DNA of 64,000 nt from PHAA01 sp034927445 (GTDB lineage Bacteria; Bacillota; Syntrophomonadia; Syntrophomonadales; Syntrophomonadaceae): assembly GCA_034927445.1 (NCBI GenBank), contig JAYFPZ010000003.1, forward strand, positions 124,001-188,000, written 5' to 3'. The notes beneath the pieces are model-generated. The model did not search any database. It was given only the letters and a program-made list of their open reading frames with translations, and was not told where the DNA came from. A program made the position numbers and the translations under genes. Shown piece by piece: positions 25,332 through 33,672 of the stretch (within the stretch, counting starts at the first letter, position 1; each line of letters begins with the position of its first letter).

Positions 25332-25856
25332 TTATAACAATAACAGAACTACCGTAGCGCCTAATATAAAGCCGCCGTAGGAACGCAGCTTGCGCCCGGA
25401 TTCCGCCTCCCGGCGGGCCCGTTCTTCCTGAATGCTCAAATGCTCCTGAATCATAGTGAAAAGCCTTTTCTGCTCTTCTGCCCCCGACATGCCCATCTGG
25501 GAGGAAACCGAATGCAAGACTATGATATCGTCATTATTTAGGTCAGATTGGCGGCGCAGGTTGGACAGGCTTTGCGACCAGGCTTCATGGATGGTTATTC
25601 CCTGCCGGTCCCGCAGGTTGCGGCTGCAATCCTCAAAAAGCCTGCTGGCAGGTGCCGGTATGCATTCAGCGGCTCGCGCCATAGCCAGGGACAGGGGGGT
25701 ATGTAAATAGGTGATCTCTTTTTCCAGGAAACGCATGGCTAAGCGGATGTTTTTTATCTGTTCCACGCGCTTATCCATACTGCCGGCACTCATTAAACCA
25801 TAGCTGCCGAACCCGGAAATTATAAAAACCGCACCCACAATCTTTAACCACAGCAT
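25332..25856 (-). CDS. spoIIIAB: Stage III sporulation protein AB
   Basis: The 174-residue protein begins with a membrane helix (about 4-22), continues with a soluble helical domain (RLAMRFLEKEITYLHTPL, typical of the family) and ends with a second hydrophobic segment. It resembles GspF-like platform proteins and is paired with the ATPase SpoIIIAA. It overlaps spoIIIAA by 13 nt. Confidence 0.93.
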   Translation of the reverse strand: MLWLKIVGAVFIISGFGSYGLMSAGSMDKRVEQIKNIRLAMRFLEKEITYLHTPLSLAMARAAECIPAPASRLFEDCSRNLRDRQGITIHEAWSQSLSNLRRQSDLNNDDIIVLHSVSSQMGMSGAEEQKRLFTMIQEHLSIQEERARREAESGRKLRSYGGFILGATVVLLLL

Positions 25857-26812
25857 AATTCATCCCACCTGACTACCTGTTCAATGGTCCCCGGCCCGTA
25901 ACGCCGCGACAGTACAATCAGAGTTTCAAAGGTATGGGTTGTCAATAATTCGCGCAATACCGGACGTTTTTGAACTTCATCCAGATTGCGGGCATGTACG
26001 CTGGTTACCACTGCTACCCCGGCGTTTACGCAGGCCCGGATCGCTTCTATATCTTCCTGGCGCCCGATCTCATCGGTAATCAAAACATGCGGAGCCAGAG
26101 AACGAATGGCCATAATCATCCCTTTGGCTTTGGGGCAGGAATCCAGGACATCGGTACGCGGCCCCAGATCCATCTGGGCTCTGCCCTGATAGGTCCCGGC
26201 CAACTCCGAGCGTTCGTCTATAACCGTTACGTTGCAGCCCCGCCCCCGTTTGGTGCCCTGGGAAAGGTGACGGGCTACATCACGTAATATGGTGGTTTTG
26301 CCGCACCGGGGGGCCGATATAAAAAGTGTATTCACCGGCGCCAGGTCCTGCGGGTAAATATAGGCCATAACCGCCTGGGAGCAGCCCTTGACCTCCCGGG
26401 CAATGCGAAAAGCGATTCCGGAGAAATCCTTGATCGTCTGTATCCCCGAGCTGCCCAGGACCACCTGCCCGGCCAGTCCCACCCGGTGTCCCCCTGGAAT
26501 AGTAATAAAGCCGCGGCTTATTTCTTCCTCAAAGGCATACAGGGAGTTATCACTGATAGCTGCAATACTGCGGTAGATATCGTCTGAGTTTACCAGGTAA
26601 CCCCGGCTCAGCTCCTCCTGCATTCTGCCGTATTCATCCAGGCCATAATCCCGGTCTCCTATTCGCAAAGCCAGGGGCTGGCCGCAGCGCAGGCGGATTT
26701 CCTCCAAACCCTTGAAATATTCGGATGACATGCTCAACAGCATTTGTTTAATATGCAGAGACAGGAAAGGAAGGATGTCCTTTTTAATAATGCCCTCATC
26801 GCTTGCCGCCAT
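25844..26812 (-). CDS. spoIIIAA: Stage III sporulation protein AA, secretion-type ATPase
   Basis: This cytoplasmic ATPase powers the SpoIIIA channel. Walker A is APRCGKTTILRD (with Arg-Cys in place of the usual small residues), GMIMAIRSLAPHVLITDEIG carries Walker B, and VVTSVHARNLDE is a conserved late motif. An N-terminal domain (about 1-120) includes FRLRCGQPLALRI-like sequence. The start is ATG 26810-26812 with AAAGGTGGTGA upstream; the frame to 26866 has no homology. It is first in the eight-gene operon, which in other species is transcribed by sigma-E. Confidence 0.94.
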   Translation of the reverse strand: MAASDEGIIKKDILPFLSLHIKQMLLSMSSEYFKGLEEIRLRCGQPLALRIGDRDYGLDEYGRMQEELSRGYLVNSDDIYRSIAAISDNSLYAFEEEISRGFITIPGGHRVGLAGQVVLGSSGIQTIKDFSGIAFRIAREVKGCSQAVMAYIYPQDLAPVNTLFISAPRCGKTTILRDVARHLSQGTKRGRGCNVTVIDERSELAGTYQGRAQMDLGPRTDVLDSCPKAKGMIMAIRSLAPHVLITDEIGRQEDIEAIRACVNAGVAVVTSVHARNLDEVQKRPVLRELLTTHTFETLIVLSRRYGPGTIEQVVRWDELCCG

Positions 26813-27029
26813 AATTTCACCACCTTTTGTTAATAGGGAGATTCGTTGTAATACTTCTTGCGGCATTTCCAGATCACTTAATAAATATTGGACTTGGCAC
26901 TAAAATATGCCAATTATTGAAATGTTTACGGGACTTTTGCCCCATAAATAATAAGGCAATCCCAAGGTATTTCCTTAAGGCCAAGGGGAATCTAAACAAA
27001 CGTCCCTTGTCCACAATTTAATGGATTGA

Positions 27030-27076
27030 TTGACAAATAAAAGTTATATAATATAATTATATTATATAACTTTTAT
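27030..27076 (+). promoter_or_regulatory. marR promoter inside a 40-bp perfect palindrome
   Basis: Bases 27037-27076 form a perfect palindrome (20-bp arms, TAAAAGTTATATAATATAAT and its complement). TTGACA (27030-27035) and TATAAT (27052-27057) are 16 nt apart, so the -10 box sits at the centre of the palindrome. A dimeric repressor bound here would cover the promoter. Self-repression by the MarR-like product is inferred. Confidence 0.7.
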
Positions 27077-27099
27077 CAAACTACTCTTAGAGACCTCTT

Positions 27100-27257
27100 C
27101 CTCTATAGATGGGGGATAACCGATTTCTTCCTCAGGGGTAGTTCAACCCTGACTTAGGAAGCGTTTGATAAAAACGCTGGCATGATGCCCACAAAAAGTG
27201 AAGAGAAGGCGCTATAGCGCCGCGTTTTGCGCGCAATTCGCGCAAGCGCTCATTGAA
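27100..27257 (+). repeat. Structured leader repeat, copy B
   Basis: This is the second copy of the element at 188-354, here in the 5' leader of the marR-like gene. Its hairpin arms 27128-27137 and 27147-27160 (TTCCTCAGGG with CCCTGACTTAGGAA) differ in sequence from copy A but still pair. A short GCGTTT/AAACGC hairpin follows, then GCGCTATAGCGC and GCGCGCAATTCGCGC palindromes, then GCTCATTGAA. As in copy A, the end supplies an in-frame TTG to the following gene. Confidence 0.7.
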
Positions 27258-27270
27258 TGAGGTGTTGCAT

Positions 27271-27732
27271 TTGCAAGAGACAGATACAAAATTGGTAAAC
27301 AGTGTATTGGATGCGCTTGAGTGTGCTAAGGAAGCATTTATATTGATGCCACAGCTGCCTCCCCATATAAAACCGGTTTATTGCCGCATTCTTAATGCTA
27401 TTTATAAGCTTGGAAATTATAGCGATAATCTGCGCATTTCTGACATCAGCAGGATATCTGGATTGCTGCTTCCCAATGCGACAAAGTTTATCAATGAGAT
27501 GGCTGAACTAAATATGGTTAAAAAATCCACTTCAGATTCTGACAAACGGGTTGTATTGGTCCAGGTGACTGAATTGGGGGAGCAGTGTTATCAACAGTAT
27601 GTTCTCCGCTTTATCGAAGGATTAGAGGAACAATTTTCCAAAATTGATAGAATCAATTGTTTAATCATGATTGATACCATACACGAAGTATATCAAGCAA
27701 TGCAAACAGTTTATAAAGAAAAAGAAATCTAA
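27271..27732 (+). CDS. MarR-family transcriptional regulator
   Basis: The ~153-residue protein has a winged helix-turn-helix core: ISDISRISGLLLPNATKFINEMAELNMVKKSTS (~residues 60-95) followed by the wing DSDKRVVLVQVTELG, typical of MarR. Outer helices at both ends would form the dimer. The frame opens at TTG 27253. The better start is TTG 27271, because GAGGTG lies 5 nt upstream. It is followed by a CarD-like gene, probably in one operon, and its promoter overlaps a long palindrome. Ligand and targets are unknown. Confidence 0.85.
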   Translation: MQETDTKLVNSVLDALECAKEAFILMPQLPPHIKPVYCRILNAIYKLGNYSDNLRISDISRISGLLLPNATKFINEMAELNMVKKSTSDSDKRVVLVQVTELGEQCYQQYVLRFIEGLEEQFSKIDRINCLIMIDTIHEVYQAMQTVYKEKEI

Positions 27733-27763
27733 AATCAGAACCGCAACAAAGGGAGAAAAAATT

Positions 27764-28258
27764 ATGTTTAAAGTAAATGATTATGTCGTCTATGGCTTAA
27801 AAGGAGTATGCCAGATTGTCTCTATCGGGAGAGACAATTTCAACAAAAATGATGAAACCAACTATTATTTCTTAAATCCGGTATCGAACGATAAAATGAC
27901 GGTTATGGTCCCGGTAAACAATCCTAATATTATGATGAGACTTGTCATCACCAAAGAGGATGTTTTATCATTGATCACAATGATGCCAGACCTTACCACC
28001 GCTTGGATTGATGATGATAAACAAAGAAATATTCATTTTAAAGCTACTCTTAAAACAGCAAATCCCAAAGAATACGTTAAAATTATTAAAGCTATATATC
28101 TCAAGAAAGAAGCAAGATCTGACATAGGCAAAACTCTCCCTAAAATGGACGAAGAAATACTACATACCGCAGAAATGCACTTATATCAGGAGTTTGCATT
28201 AGCTTTAAACATTTCACCCGAGGAAGTTGTTCCATATATTTTGAAGCATATTCCATAG
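27764..28258 (+). CDS. CarD/CdnL-type transcription factor
   Basis: The 164-residue protein begins MFKVNDYVVYGLKGVCQIVSIGR, the Tudor-like RNA polymerase-interaction domain of CarD, CdnL and TRCF (about 1-65). A helical C-terminal domain follows (KEYVKIIKAIYLKK, ALALNISPEEVVPYIL), which in this family binds DNA at the promoter. Members stabilise open promoter complexes. ATG 27764 follows GGGAG. It lies 31 nt after the marR-like gene, so a stress-responsive pair is plausible. Confidence 0.9.
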   Translation: MFKVNDYVVYGLKGVCQIVSIGRDNFNKNDETNYYFLNPVSNDKMTVMVPVNNPNIMMRLVITKEDVLSLITMMPDLTTAWIDDDKQRNIHFKATLKTANPKEYVKIIKAIYLKKEARSDIGKTLPKMDEEILHTAEMHLYQEFALALNISPEEVVPYILKHIP

Positions 28259-28417
28259 GAAACAGGCAAGACCTTCCTTGGCTGCATCCCTGGCTTCATG
28301 TCGTTTAAAATTACCCGTTGGAATCAAATCATCGTGGTTGCAATTACTATATACTCAATTTAACAACCCCTTTTTATCAAATAAGCCTCCGACGCTTGCT
28401 CCCCTCAAAATTTGTCA

Positions 28418-28445
28418 TTGCTTGGTCACATTGGAGTGTTATAAT
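28418..28445 (+). promoter_or_regulatory. Promoter of the ferredoxin-nitroreductase gene
   Basis: TTGCTT (28418-28423) and TATAAT (28440-28445) are 16 nt apart, about 75 nt before the gene's ATG. The remaining ~150 nt back to the CarD-like stop show no other feature. Confidence 0.55.
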
Positions 28446-28520
28446 GTGGGGGACTCTTAATCCGCCAGTGATTAAAGCTTATAGATAGTCTCGCATTATG
28501 ATTATAAGAGGAGGAAATCA

Positions 28521-29345
28521 ATGACTTTCTTGACAGTTGATCAGGATAAATGCAAACATGACGGTATTTGCGCCGCGGAGTGCCCCTCAAAAGTTATTGT
28601 ATTCAGGCGGGATGATGCATTCCCCATCTCGGCCAAAGGAGCCGAAAGGTACTGCATTAAATGCGGTCATTGCATGGCTGTCTGCCCTGCCGGCGCCATA
28701 ACCGTAAGTACCTTGAATACCAAAAATTTTGTCCCGGTCAATCAGGCTTTGCTGCCCGGAACTGAACAGGTTGAGCATTTCTTAAAAGCACGGCGCTCAA
28801 TTCGCACTTTTAAAGATAAAACCATTCATCATACCATCCTGGAAAAACTCCTTAGTATCGCTGCCTACGCCCCCTCCGGCCATAATAAGCAGCCGGTTAA
28901 CTGGCTGGTTATTGAAGATAAAAACAGGGTAAAAAGCATTGCCGGATTCGTTATAGAATGGATGCGTTATATGATTGAAAGCAAGCCCGAGCTGGCCGCA
29001 TCATTGGATATGAAGGCCCTTTGTAAAGCTTGGGATAAGGGGTCCGACCAAATTTGCCGGGATGCCCCGCATATTATAATTGCCCATGCTCCGTGCGCGG
29101 AATCTTCGTCGCAGTCTGCTTGTACCATAGCTTTGACTTATTTGGAGCTGGCCGCCTTTTCCTTGAAATTAGGCGCATGTTGGGCTGGATTTGTCGAGGC
29201 CGCCGCGGAAGGATTCCCGCCGCTCCTTGAAGAATTGGCTCTACCGGAAGGGAATAAGGTCTATGGCGCCATGTTACTTGGCTATCCGCAATATGTTTAT
29301 CATAAAATACCGTCGCGCCTTTCGGCCCAGGTAAATTGGAAATAA
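28521..29345 (+). CDS. Nitroreductase-family flavoprotein with N-terminal 4Fe-4S ferredoxin domain
   Basis: Residues ~1-60 carry two ferredoxin cluster motifs, CKHDGICAAECPSKVI and CIKCGHCMAVCPAGAI. Residues ~85-270 form an FMN-binding nitroreductase domain opening with ARRSIRTFKDK and including APSGHNKQPVNW. Reduced ferredoxin clusters would feed electrons to FMN. Substrates of such proteins are mostly unknown. GGAGG precedes the ATG. It has its own promoter and a terminator-like region downstream. Confidence 0.9.
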   Translation: MTFLTVDQDKCKHDGICAAECPSKVIVFRRDDAFPISAKGAERYCIKCGHCMAVCPAGAITVSTLNTKNFVPVNQALLPGTEQVEHFLKARRSIRTFKDKTIHHTILEKLLSIAAYAPSGHNKQPVNWLVIEDKNRVKSIAGFVIEWMRYMIESKPELAASLDMKALCKAWDKGSDQICRDAPHIIIAHAPCAESSSQSACTIALTYLELAAFSLKLGACWAGFVEAAAEGFPPLLEELALPEGNKVYGAMLLGYPQYVYHKIPSRLSAQVNWK

Positions 29346-29371
29346 AATGTGTTACCGGGGTACGTTCTGGG

Positions 29372-29401
29372 GGTAACAGTCCTTGCAACGCCTAACCCCC
29401 A
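29372..29401 (+). other. Inverted repeat after the nitroreductase gene
   Basis: CTGGGGGT and ACCCCCAG arms flank ~20 nt. No T-run follows. It may be a REP-like sequence or a weak processing hairpin. Confidence 0.3.
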
Positions 29402-29476
29402 GTCATAACCATCCATAAAACAACATGGGATTTACAAATTCTTTGGTATGTACCTAAGAATTTTTTGTTTGCCATT

Positions 29477-29545
29477 AAACCACCTTTCTCTAGTATTTGA
29501 TAGTAGCTTGAACACACTATTATCTATTAGAAAAGGTGGTTTTTT
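29477..29545 (+). terminator. Terminator-like hairpin downstream of the nitroreductase gene
   Basis: AAACCACCTTT (29477-29487) pairs with AAAGGTGGTTT (29532-29542), followed by TTTT. The 44-nt loop contains a further GATAGTAG/CTATTATC hairpin. Confidence 0.6.
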
Positions 29546-29611
29546 GGGTATAACAATTTGTTGCCCGCCCCGTTTCGCACGCTTTGCGGTCGCTTCTGGC
29601 TAAAACCAAAA

Positions 29612-29655
29612 AACAACAAAGAACTGTAACCAAACTTGAATTTGTTACAGTTCTT
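29612..29655 (-). terminator. Rho-independent terminator of the CD1247-like/efp operon
   Basis: A 12-bp perfect stem, AAGAACTGTAAC with GTTACAGTTCTT (29619-29630 and 29644-29655), is followed on the minus strand by TGTTGTTTTTT. Confidence 0.8.
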
Positions 29656-29680
29656 CCTTAATTCTTATATTGTCAGAATT

Positions 29681-30097
29681 CTATACTCGGGCCTGGGAGG
29701 CGTCAATTTCATCATCATCGGGGAGGTGTTCGAAATCGAATGAACCGTCATTAATAAAGATTACTTCATTGCAATTGGGGCAAATAACCTCAATCGTATC
29801 TTCATCATCCCTTATGTCGCTTTCAACATAAAGGGTTTCCCCGCAGTTGCGGCACTCCAATTCCATAAACTCATCTTCCGCCACCGTCTCTTCCAATTCC
29901 AGAAGGTCGTCATCGACGCTTTGGATATATTCACGTATATCGGCGAAATCCTGGTGAAGCGTATTAATATCATCGGCCATATCATTTAAAACATTAAGAA
30001 TACCGGAAATAATCTTGCCCTGAGGACTGCCCTCGGTAATGTTCAACCCCTCGCTTAAGCCTTGCAGATAGCTGACCTTTTCTGAAATGTCCTGCAA
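29681..30097 (-). CDS. CD1247-like zinc-ribbon protein
   Basis: The 138-residue protein starts with a helical domain, DISEKVSYLQGLSEGLNI (residues ~2-20), the conserved N-terminal region of the CD1247 family found across Clostridia. A very acidic coiled segment follows. The C-terminal zinc ribbon has CRNCGETLYVE and VICPNCNEVIF cysteine pairs. The start is TTG 30095-30097, preceded by AAAGGAGG. It lies downstream of efp and just before a strong terminator. No function is known. Confidence 0.8.
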   Translation of the reverse strand: MQDISEKVSYLQGLSEGLNITEGSPQGKIISGILNVLNDMADDINTLHQDFADIREYIQSVDDDLLELEETVAEDEFMELECRNCGETLYVESDIRDDEDTIEVICPNCNEVIFINDGSFDFEHLPDDDEIDASQARV

Positions 30098-30198
30098 AGT
30101 AAAATCCTCCTTTTCAAATAACTTAAGTGTTTAAGAACACTATTAGTATTCGTTCAAAAAGGAGGAAATAAACTCAATATTATTAAAATAATTTTGAG

Positions 30199-30756
30199 TT
30201 AGACTCTTTCCATGTAGTCCCCGGTCCGGGTATCTATGCGCAGCCGGTCGCCGGTGTTGACAAAGAGGGGGACCTGTACGGAGGCGCCGGTTTCCAGTTT
30301 GGCGGCTTTGGAAGCGCCGGTAGCGGTATCCCCTTTAACCCCGGGTTCGGTATCAACCACCAGCAGCTCTACAAAGTTGGGCAGCTCCACTCCCATTATC
30401 TCGTTCTGGTACATTAAGACCTGTATATTCATGTTTTCAACCAACCACTTGACCCCATCACCCATGTCGGCAGGACTAATGGTGATTTGCTCGTAATTGT
30501 CATTGTCCATAAAAACATAACCATCCCCATCCATGTAGAGATACTGCATGGCGCGCTTGTCCAGATGGGCTCTATGTAATTTCTCACCGCCCCGGAAGGT
30601 CTTTTCAACTACTCCCCCTGATTTGACATTCTTTAATTTGGCTCTGACAAAAGCGGCTCCCTTGCCTGGTTTAACATGCTGGAATTCAACCACTTGATAA
30701 ACCATTCCGTCCAACTCCACCGTAACACCAGTCTTAAAGTCATTAACTGAGATCAT
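30199..30756 (-). CDS. efp: Elongation factor P
   Basis: EF-P rescues ribosomes stalled at polyproline. The 185-residue protein has three OB-like domains. MISVNDFKTGVTVELDG opens domain I, the modified lysine loop is KPGKGAAFV, and DTEPGVKGDTATGASKAA is the conserved domain II signature. GGAGGGA precedes the ATG. It follows pepP by ~12 nt, as in many Firmicutes. Confidence 0.97.
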   Translation of the reverse strand: MISVNDFKTGVTVELDGMVYQVVEFQHVKPGKGAAFVRAKLKNVKSGGVVEKTFRGGEKLHRAHLDKRAMQYLYMDGDGYVFMDNDNYEQITISPADMGDGVKWLVENMNIQVLMYQNEIMGVELPNFVELLVVDTEPGVKGDTATGASKAAKLETGASVQVPLFVNTGDRLRIDTRTGDYMERV

Positions 30757-30768
30757 TATATCCCTCCA

Positions 30769-31830
30769 TTATATAATTAGTAATTCTTTATCTGAACGGG
30801 TAATGACCTCACATCCCCCATTCTTGACAACGACTGTATCCTCGATGCGGATACCGCCCCAACCGGGAATATAAACCCCCGGTTCAACGGTAACCACCAT
30901 ATTTTCTTCCAGAATCGCTTCCGACCTGGTGGACAGGGTGGGCATCTCGTGAATCTCCAGCCCCACTCCATGTCCGGTTCCATGCACGAAATACTGGTCC
31001 AGTTCATATTCGGCCAGCTTCTGCCGCACCTGCCGGTCAATTTCCCGGCAGCTTAGTCCGATATCGATGGCGGCGACGCCAAGTTGCTGCGCCTCCAGCA
31101 CCCGCCGGTATATGTCTTTAAGTTGCGGCGAGGCCTCACCCAGCACCACGGTTCTGGTCATATCCCCGGCATAACCTCGATAGAAGCCGCCAAAGTCCAG
31201 GGTCAGCATATCTCCCCGCCGGAGCAGCCTGTCTCCAGGCTGCCCATGGGGTAACGCCGCGTTTTCGCCGGCAACGGCGATCGTGGCAAATGACTCCCCG
31301 CTGCACCCTTCTTCCTTAAGCAGGTAGGCAATACGGTTGGCCAGGTGCTTTTCGCTTACTCCCACCCGAATTTCCTCACATATACGGGCAAAAACCATGT
31401 CGCCGATCTTCGCCGCCTGTTTTAACTTATCCAGTTCCTGACCATCTTTCACCGCTCTTAATTTCTCGATGACATTGGCGGCAGGCACCAAATGCGTTTT
31501 TAGTTCTGCGGCCAGTTGGTTGAACAGTTCATAAGTAACGTGGTGGCTTTCCAGGAGCAGACTATTATATTTATCGCAAATAGACGCCAAACTGTCAAGC
31601 CCGGCTCCATTGACCCTGGCCAGCTCCCAGTCGGGGCATTCCCGTCGCACCTGCTCCAGATACCTGCCGTCAGTAAAAATATACCGCTGCTCGGAACTTA
31701 CCAGCAAACGGGCGTCACTGCCGCTGCTGAAACCTGATAAATAGCGGATGTTCTCGGGTTTGGTCACCAGAAAAGCATCCCCGCCGTTGTCTGCCATCAC
31801 CGAACAGAACTTATCTATACGTTGGTTTAT
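30769..31830 (-). CDS. pepP: Xaa-Pro peptidase, M24B family
   Basis: This metallopeptidase cleaves Xaa-Pro bonds. The creatinase-like N-terminal domain includes AFLVTKPENIRYLSGF. The catalytic domain carries LTLDFGG, the metal aspartates in GDMTRTVV, HGTGHGVGLEIHE, and VVTVEPGVYIPG with GIRIEDTVVV. The first standard start codon is the GTG at 31798-31800, but family members have ~10 more residues there (NxRIxKxxxxM). The frame supplies INQRIDKFCSV upstream, opening with ATA 31828-31830, which lies 5 nt after GGGTGAG. I therefore extend the gene to that ATA; if not used, it starts at 31800. Confidence 0.85.
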   Translation of the reverse strand: MNQRIDKFCSVMADNGGDAFLVTKPENIRYLSGFSSGSDARLLVSSEQRYIFTDGRYLEQVRRECPDWELARVNGAGLDSLASICDKYNSLLLESHHVTYELFNQLAAELKTHLVPAANVIEKLRAVKDGQELDKLKQAAKIGDMVFARICEEIRVGVSEKHLANRIAYLLKEEGCSGESFATIAVAGENAALPHGQPGDRLLRRGDMLTLDFGGFYRGYAGDMTRTVVLGEASPQLKDIYRRVLEAQQLGVAAIDIGLSCREIDRQVRQKLAEYELDQYFVHGTGHGVGLEIHEMPTLSTRSEAILEENMVVTVEPGVYIPGWGGIRIEDTVVVKNGGCEVITRSDKELLII

Positions 31831-31832
31831 AA

Positions 31833-32291
31833 CTACTCACCCGCTTCTTTGCTATTGCCGGACAGCAGCTCACAGGCTGCGTAAAATGCCAGTTTATACC
31901 CTATGGGACCGAGTCCGAATATGCCACCTACCGCCAGGGGCGAAAAAAGGGAATGACTGCGGAAGCTTTCCCGGGCATATATATTGGACAAGTGCACTTC
32001 AATAACCGGAATCCGGACTGTCCTCAGGGCGTCATAAACCGCCAGGCTGTAATGTGTAAAGGCGCCGGGGTTGATAACGATGCACCCCACCTTTTGATAA
32101 GCCTGCTGAATTCTATCCACCAGTTCACCTTCATGATTCGACTGAAAAAATTCAACCGCAATACCCTGCCGGGCTGCCAGCTCACTTAATTCAGCGTTAA
32201 TGTCCTCCAGGGTCCGGGAACCATAAAATTCTTTTTCCCTGACCCCCAGCATGTTAAGATTAGGACCGTTAATAAATAATATCCCGGTCAT
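31833..32291 (-). CDS. aroQ: 3-dehydroquinate dehydratase, type II
   Basis: This catalyses the third step of the shikimate pathway. GPNLNMLGVREKEFYG opens the protein, FFQSNHEGELVDRI carries the reactive loop, INPGAFTHYSLAV and IPVIEVHLSNIYARE carry active-site residues. The start is ATG 32289-32291, with GGGGGAAGG upstream; a frame from 32315 has no homology there. Length 152 is typical. Together with aroE, aroC and aroK at 46-50 kb it nearly completes the late pathway. Confidence 0.96.
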   Translation of the reverse strand: MTGILFINGPNLNMLGVREKEFYGSRTLEDINAELSELAARQGIAVEFFQSNHEGELVDRIQQAYQKVGCIVINPGAFTHYSLAVYDALRTVRIPVIEVHLSNIYARESFRSHSLFSPLAVGGIFGLGPIGYKLAFYAACELLSGNSKEAGE

Positions 32292-32321
32292 TGGCCTTCC
32301 CCCTTCTATCGGCATATCACT

Positions 32322-33662
32322 TTAATACCCGCCGATACTGATGCTCTGCAGCCTTACCGCAGGGGCAGCCTTGCCTCCGTAAAAGCGAAGATCATTGGCC
32401 ACTGCTTCAATATCTTGCAGCAGATTGAACAGGTTGCCGGCAATAGTTATCCCCCGCACCGGACAAGTCAGTTTTCCCTGTTCAATCATGAGTCCCGCCG
32501 CTCCCAGAGAAAAATCACCCGAAATCGGATTGGCGGTATGCATACCCATTACATCGGTTATGAACAGGCCTTTTTCAATATCCGCAATCAGGTTGGCGGG
32601 ACTCCTGGAGCCGGGATGGAGTAAAAAATTGGTGGTTCCGACCCCCGGCAGCCCCCTGAAAGAGCCCCGTACTGCATTGCCGCTGGACTGCAAGCCTGCT
32701 TTCAGCCCGGTATAGGTGTCATAGAGAAATCCCTGCAACTGGCCGTTGGCAATTACTACGTTGCGCCGGGCAGGAACCCCCTCCCCATCGAAAGGGAAAC
32801 TGGCTATTCCCTCTGCATGAGTGGCATCATCCACCAGAGTAACCTGGGCGGAAGCCACTTGCTGCCCTTCTTTGCCGGCGAGCATGGATTTGCCCTTTTG
32901 TACAGCATCCGCCTGCAAAGATGAGCTAAGGAGCCCCGTGAAGCGGGTAACCACATAAGAATCCATAACACAGGGCAGGCATCCCGAGGCAATGGTCCTG
33001 GCATGCAGGCTGCGGACGGCCTTCAGGGCCGCTTCTTCCCCCACCGCTTTCGGGTCCAGGGAAGCCAGGTCCTTCTTGATCGCAAACGCAAAACCATTCT
33101 GGGTGTCATCATCTTCCGAGGCTGCCAGGGAGATATTCAAACCGCAGTAACTACCCCGGCCAAAGGCATAAAGCCCCCGGGTGTTCATGATCAGGTTGGC
33201 GAAGTCCGAATCTTCATAACCTGCCTGCTCCACCAGTTGCACCCGCCGGTCAAAGGCGCGGGCGTCTCTTTCAACCTCCATGGCCATATCTATTTTATCC
33301 TCCAGGGTTCTGGCCGTAATGCCCTGGTTATAGGCCGGCAAGACCGGATAGGTTTGCCCCCCTGCGGGGAAGCGGTTGAATTGGTCCGCCGCCGTATAGG
33401 CGGAGATGCTCACCGCGCTGCTGACAACCTGTTTTAAGGCCTCGGCCGAAAGATCACTGCTGTAGGCAAAACCCATGCGTCCCGAATTAAAGACCCGCAG
33501 CCCCATCCCCATTTGTTCGGCTTCTTTAAGGGTGTCAACCCGGCCTTCGCTGATTTCAATGCTTAATTCACGTTCGTAAAGCAGGTAGGCTTCGCCTTCC
33601 AGGCCCTGCTGCCGGACTAAGTCCAAAACCATTTGGCCTGCGCTTTTTAATAATTCTTCCAT
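32322..33662 (-). CDS. pmbA: PmbA/TldE-like partner of a TldD metalloprotease
   Basis: In other bacteria TldD and TldE form a heterodimeric protease that trims leader peptides and unfolded peptides. This 446-residue member lacks the HExxxH zinc motif, as TldE/PmbA proteins do. It keeps ITIAGNLFNLLQDIEAVANDL near the C-terminus and GEGVPARRNVVIANGQLQGFLYD in the middle. ATG 33660-33662 follows TAGGTG, 10 nt after tldD. The pair may mature peptides, for example RiPPs, but no intact peptide cluster is adjacent. Confidence 0.9.
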   Translation of the reverse strand: MEELLKSAGQMVLDLVRQQGLEGEAYLLYERELSIEISEGRVDTLKEAEQMGMGLRVFNSGRMGFAYSSDLSAEALKQVVSSAVSISAYTAADQFNRFPAGGQTYPVLPAYNQGITARTLEDKIDMAMEVERDARAFDRRVQLVEQAGYEDSDFANLIMNTRGLYAFGRGSYCGLNISLAASEDDDTQNGFAFAIKKDLASLDPKAVGEEAALKAVRSLHARTIASGCLPCVMDSYVVTRFTGLLSSSLQADAVQKGKSMLAGKEGQQVASAQVTLVDDATHAEGIASFPFDGEGVPARRNVVIANGQLQGFLYDTYTGLKAGLQSSGNAVRGSFRGLPGVGTTNFLLHPGSRSPANLIADIEKGLFITDVMGMHTANPISGDFSLGAAGLMIEQGKLTCPVRGITIAGNLFNLLQDIEAVANDLRFYGGKAAPAVRLQSISIGGY

Positions 33663-33672
33663 ATCCCGGCAC

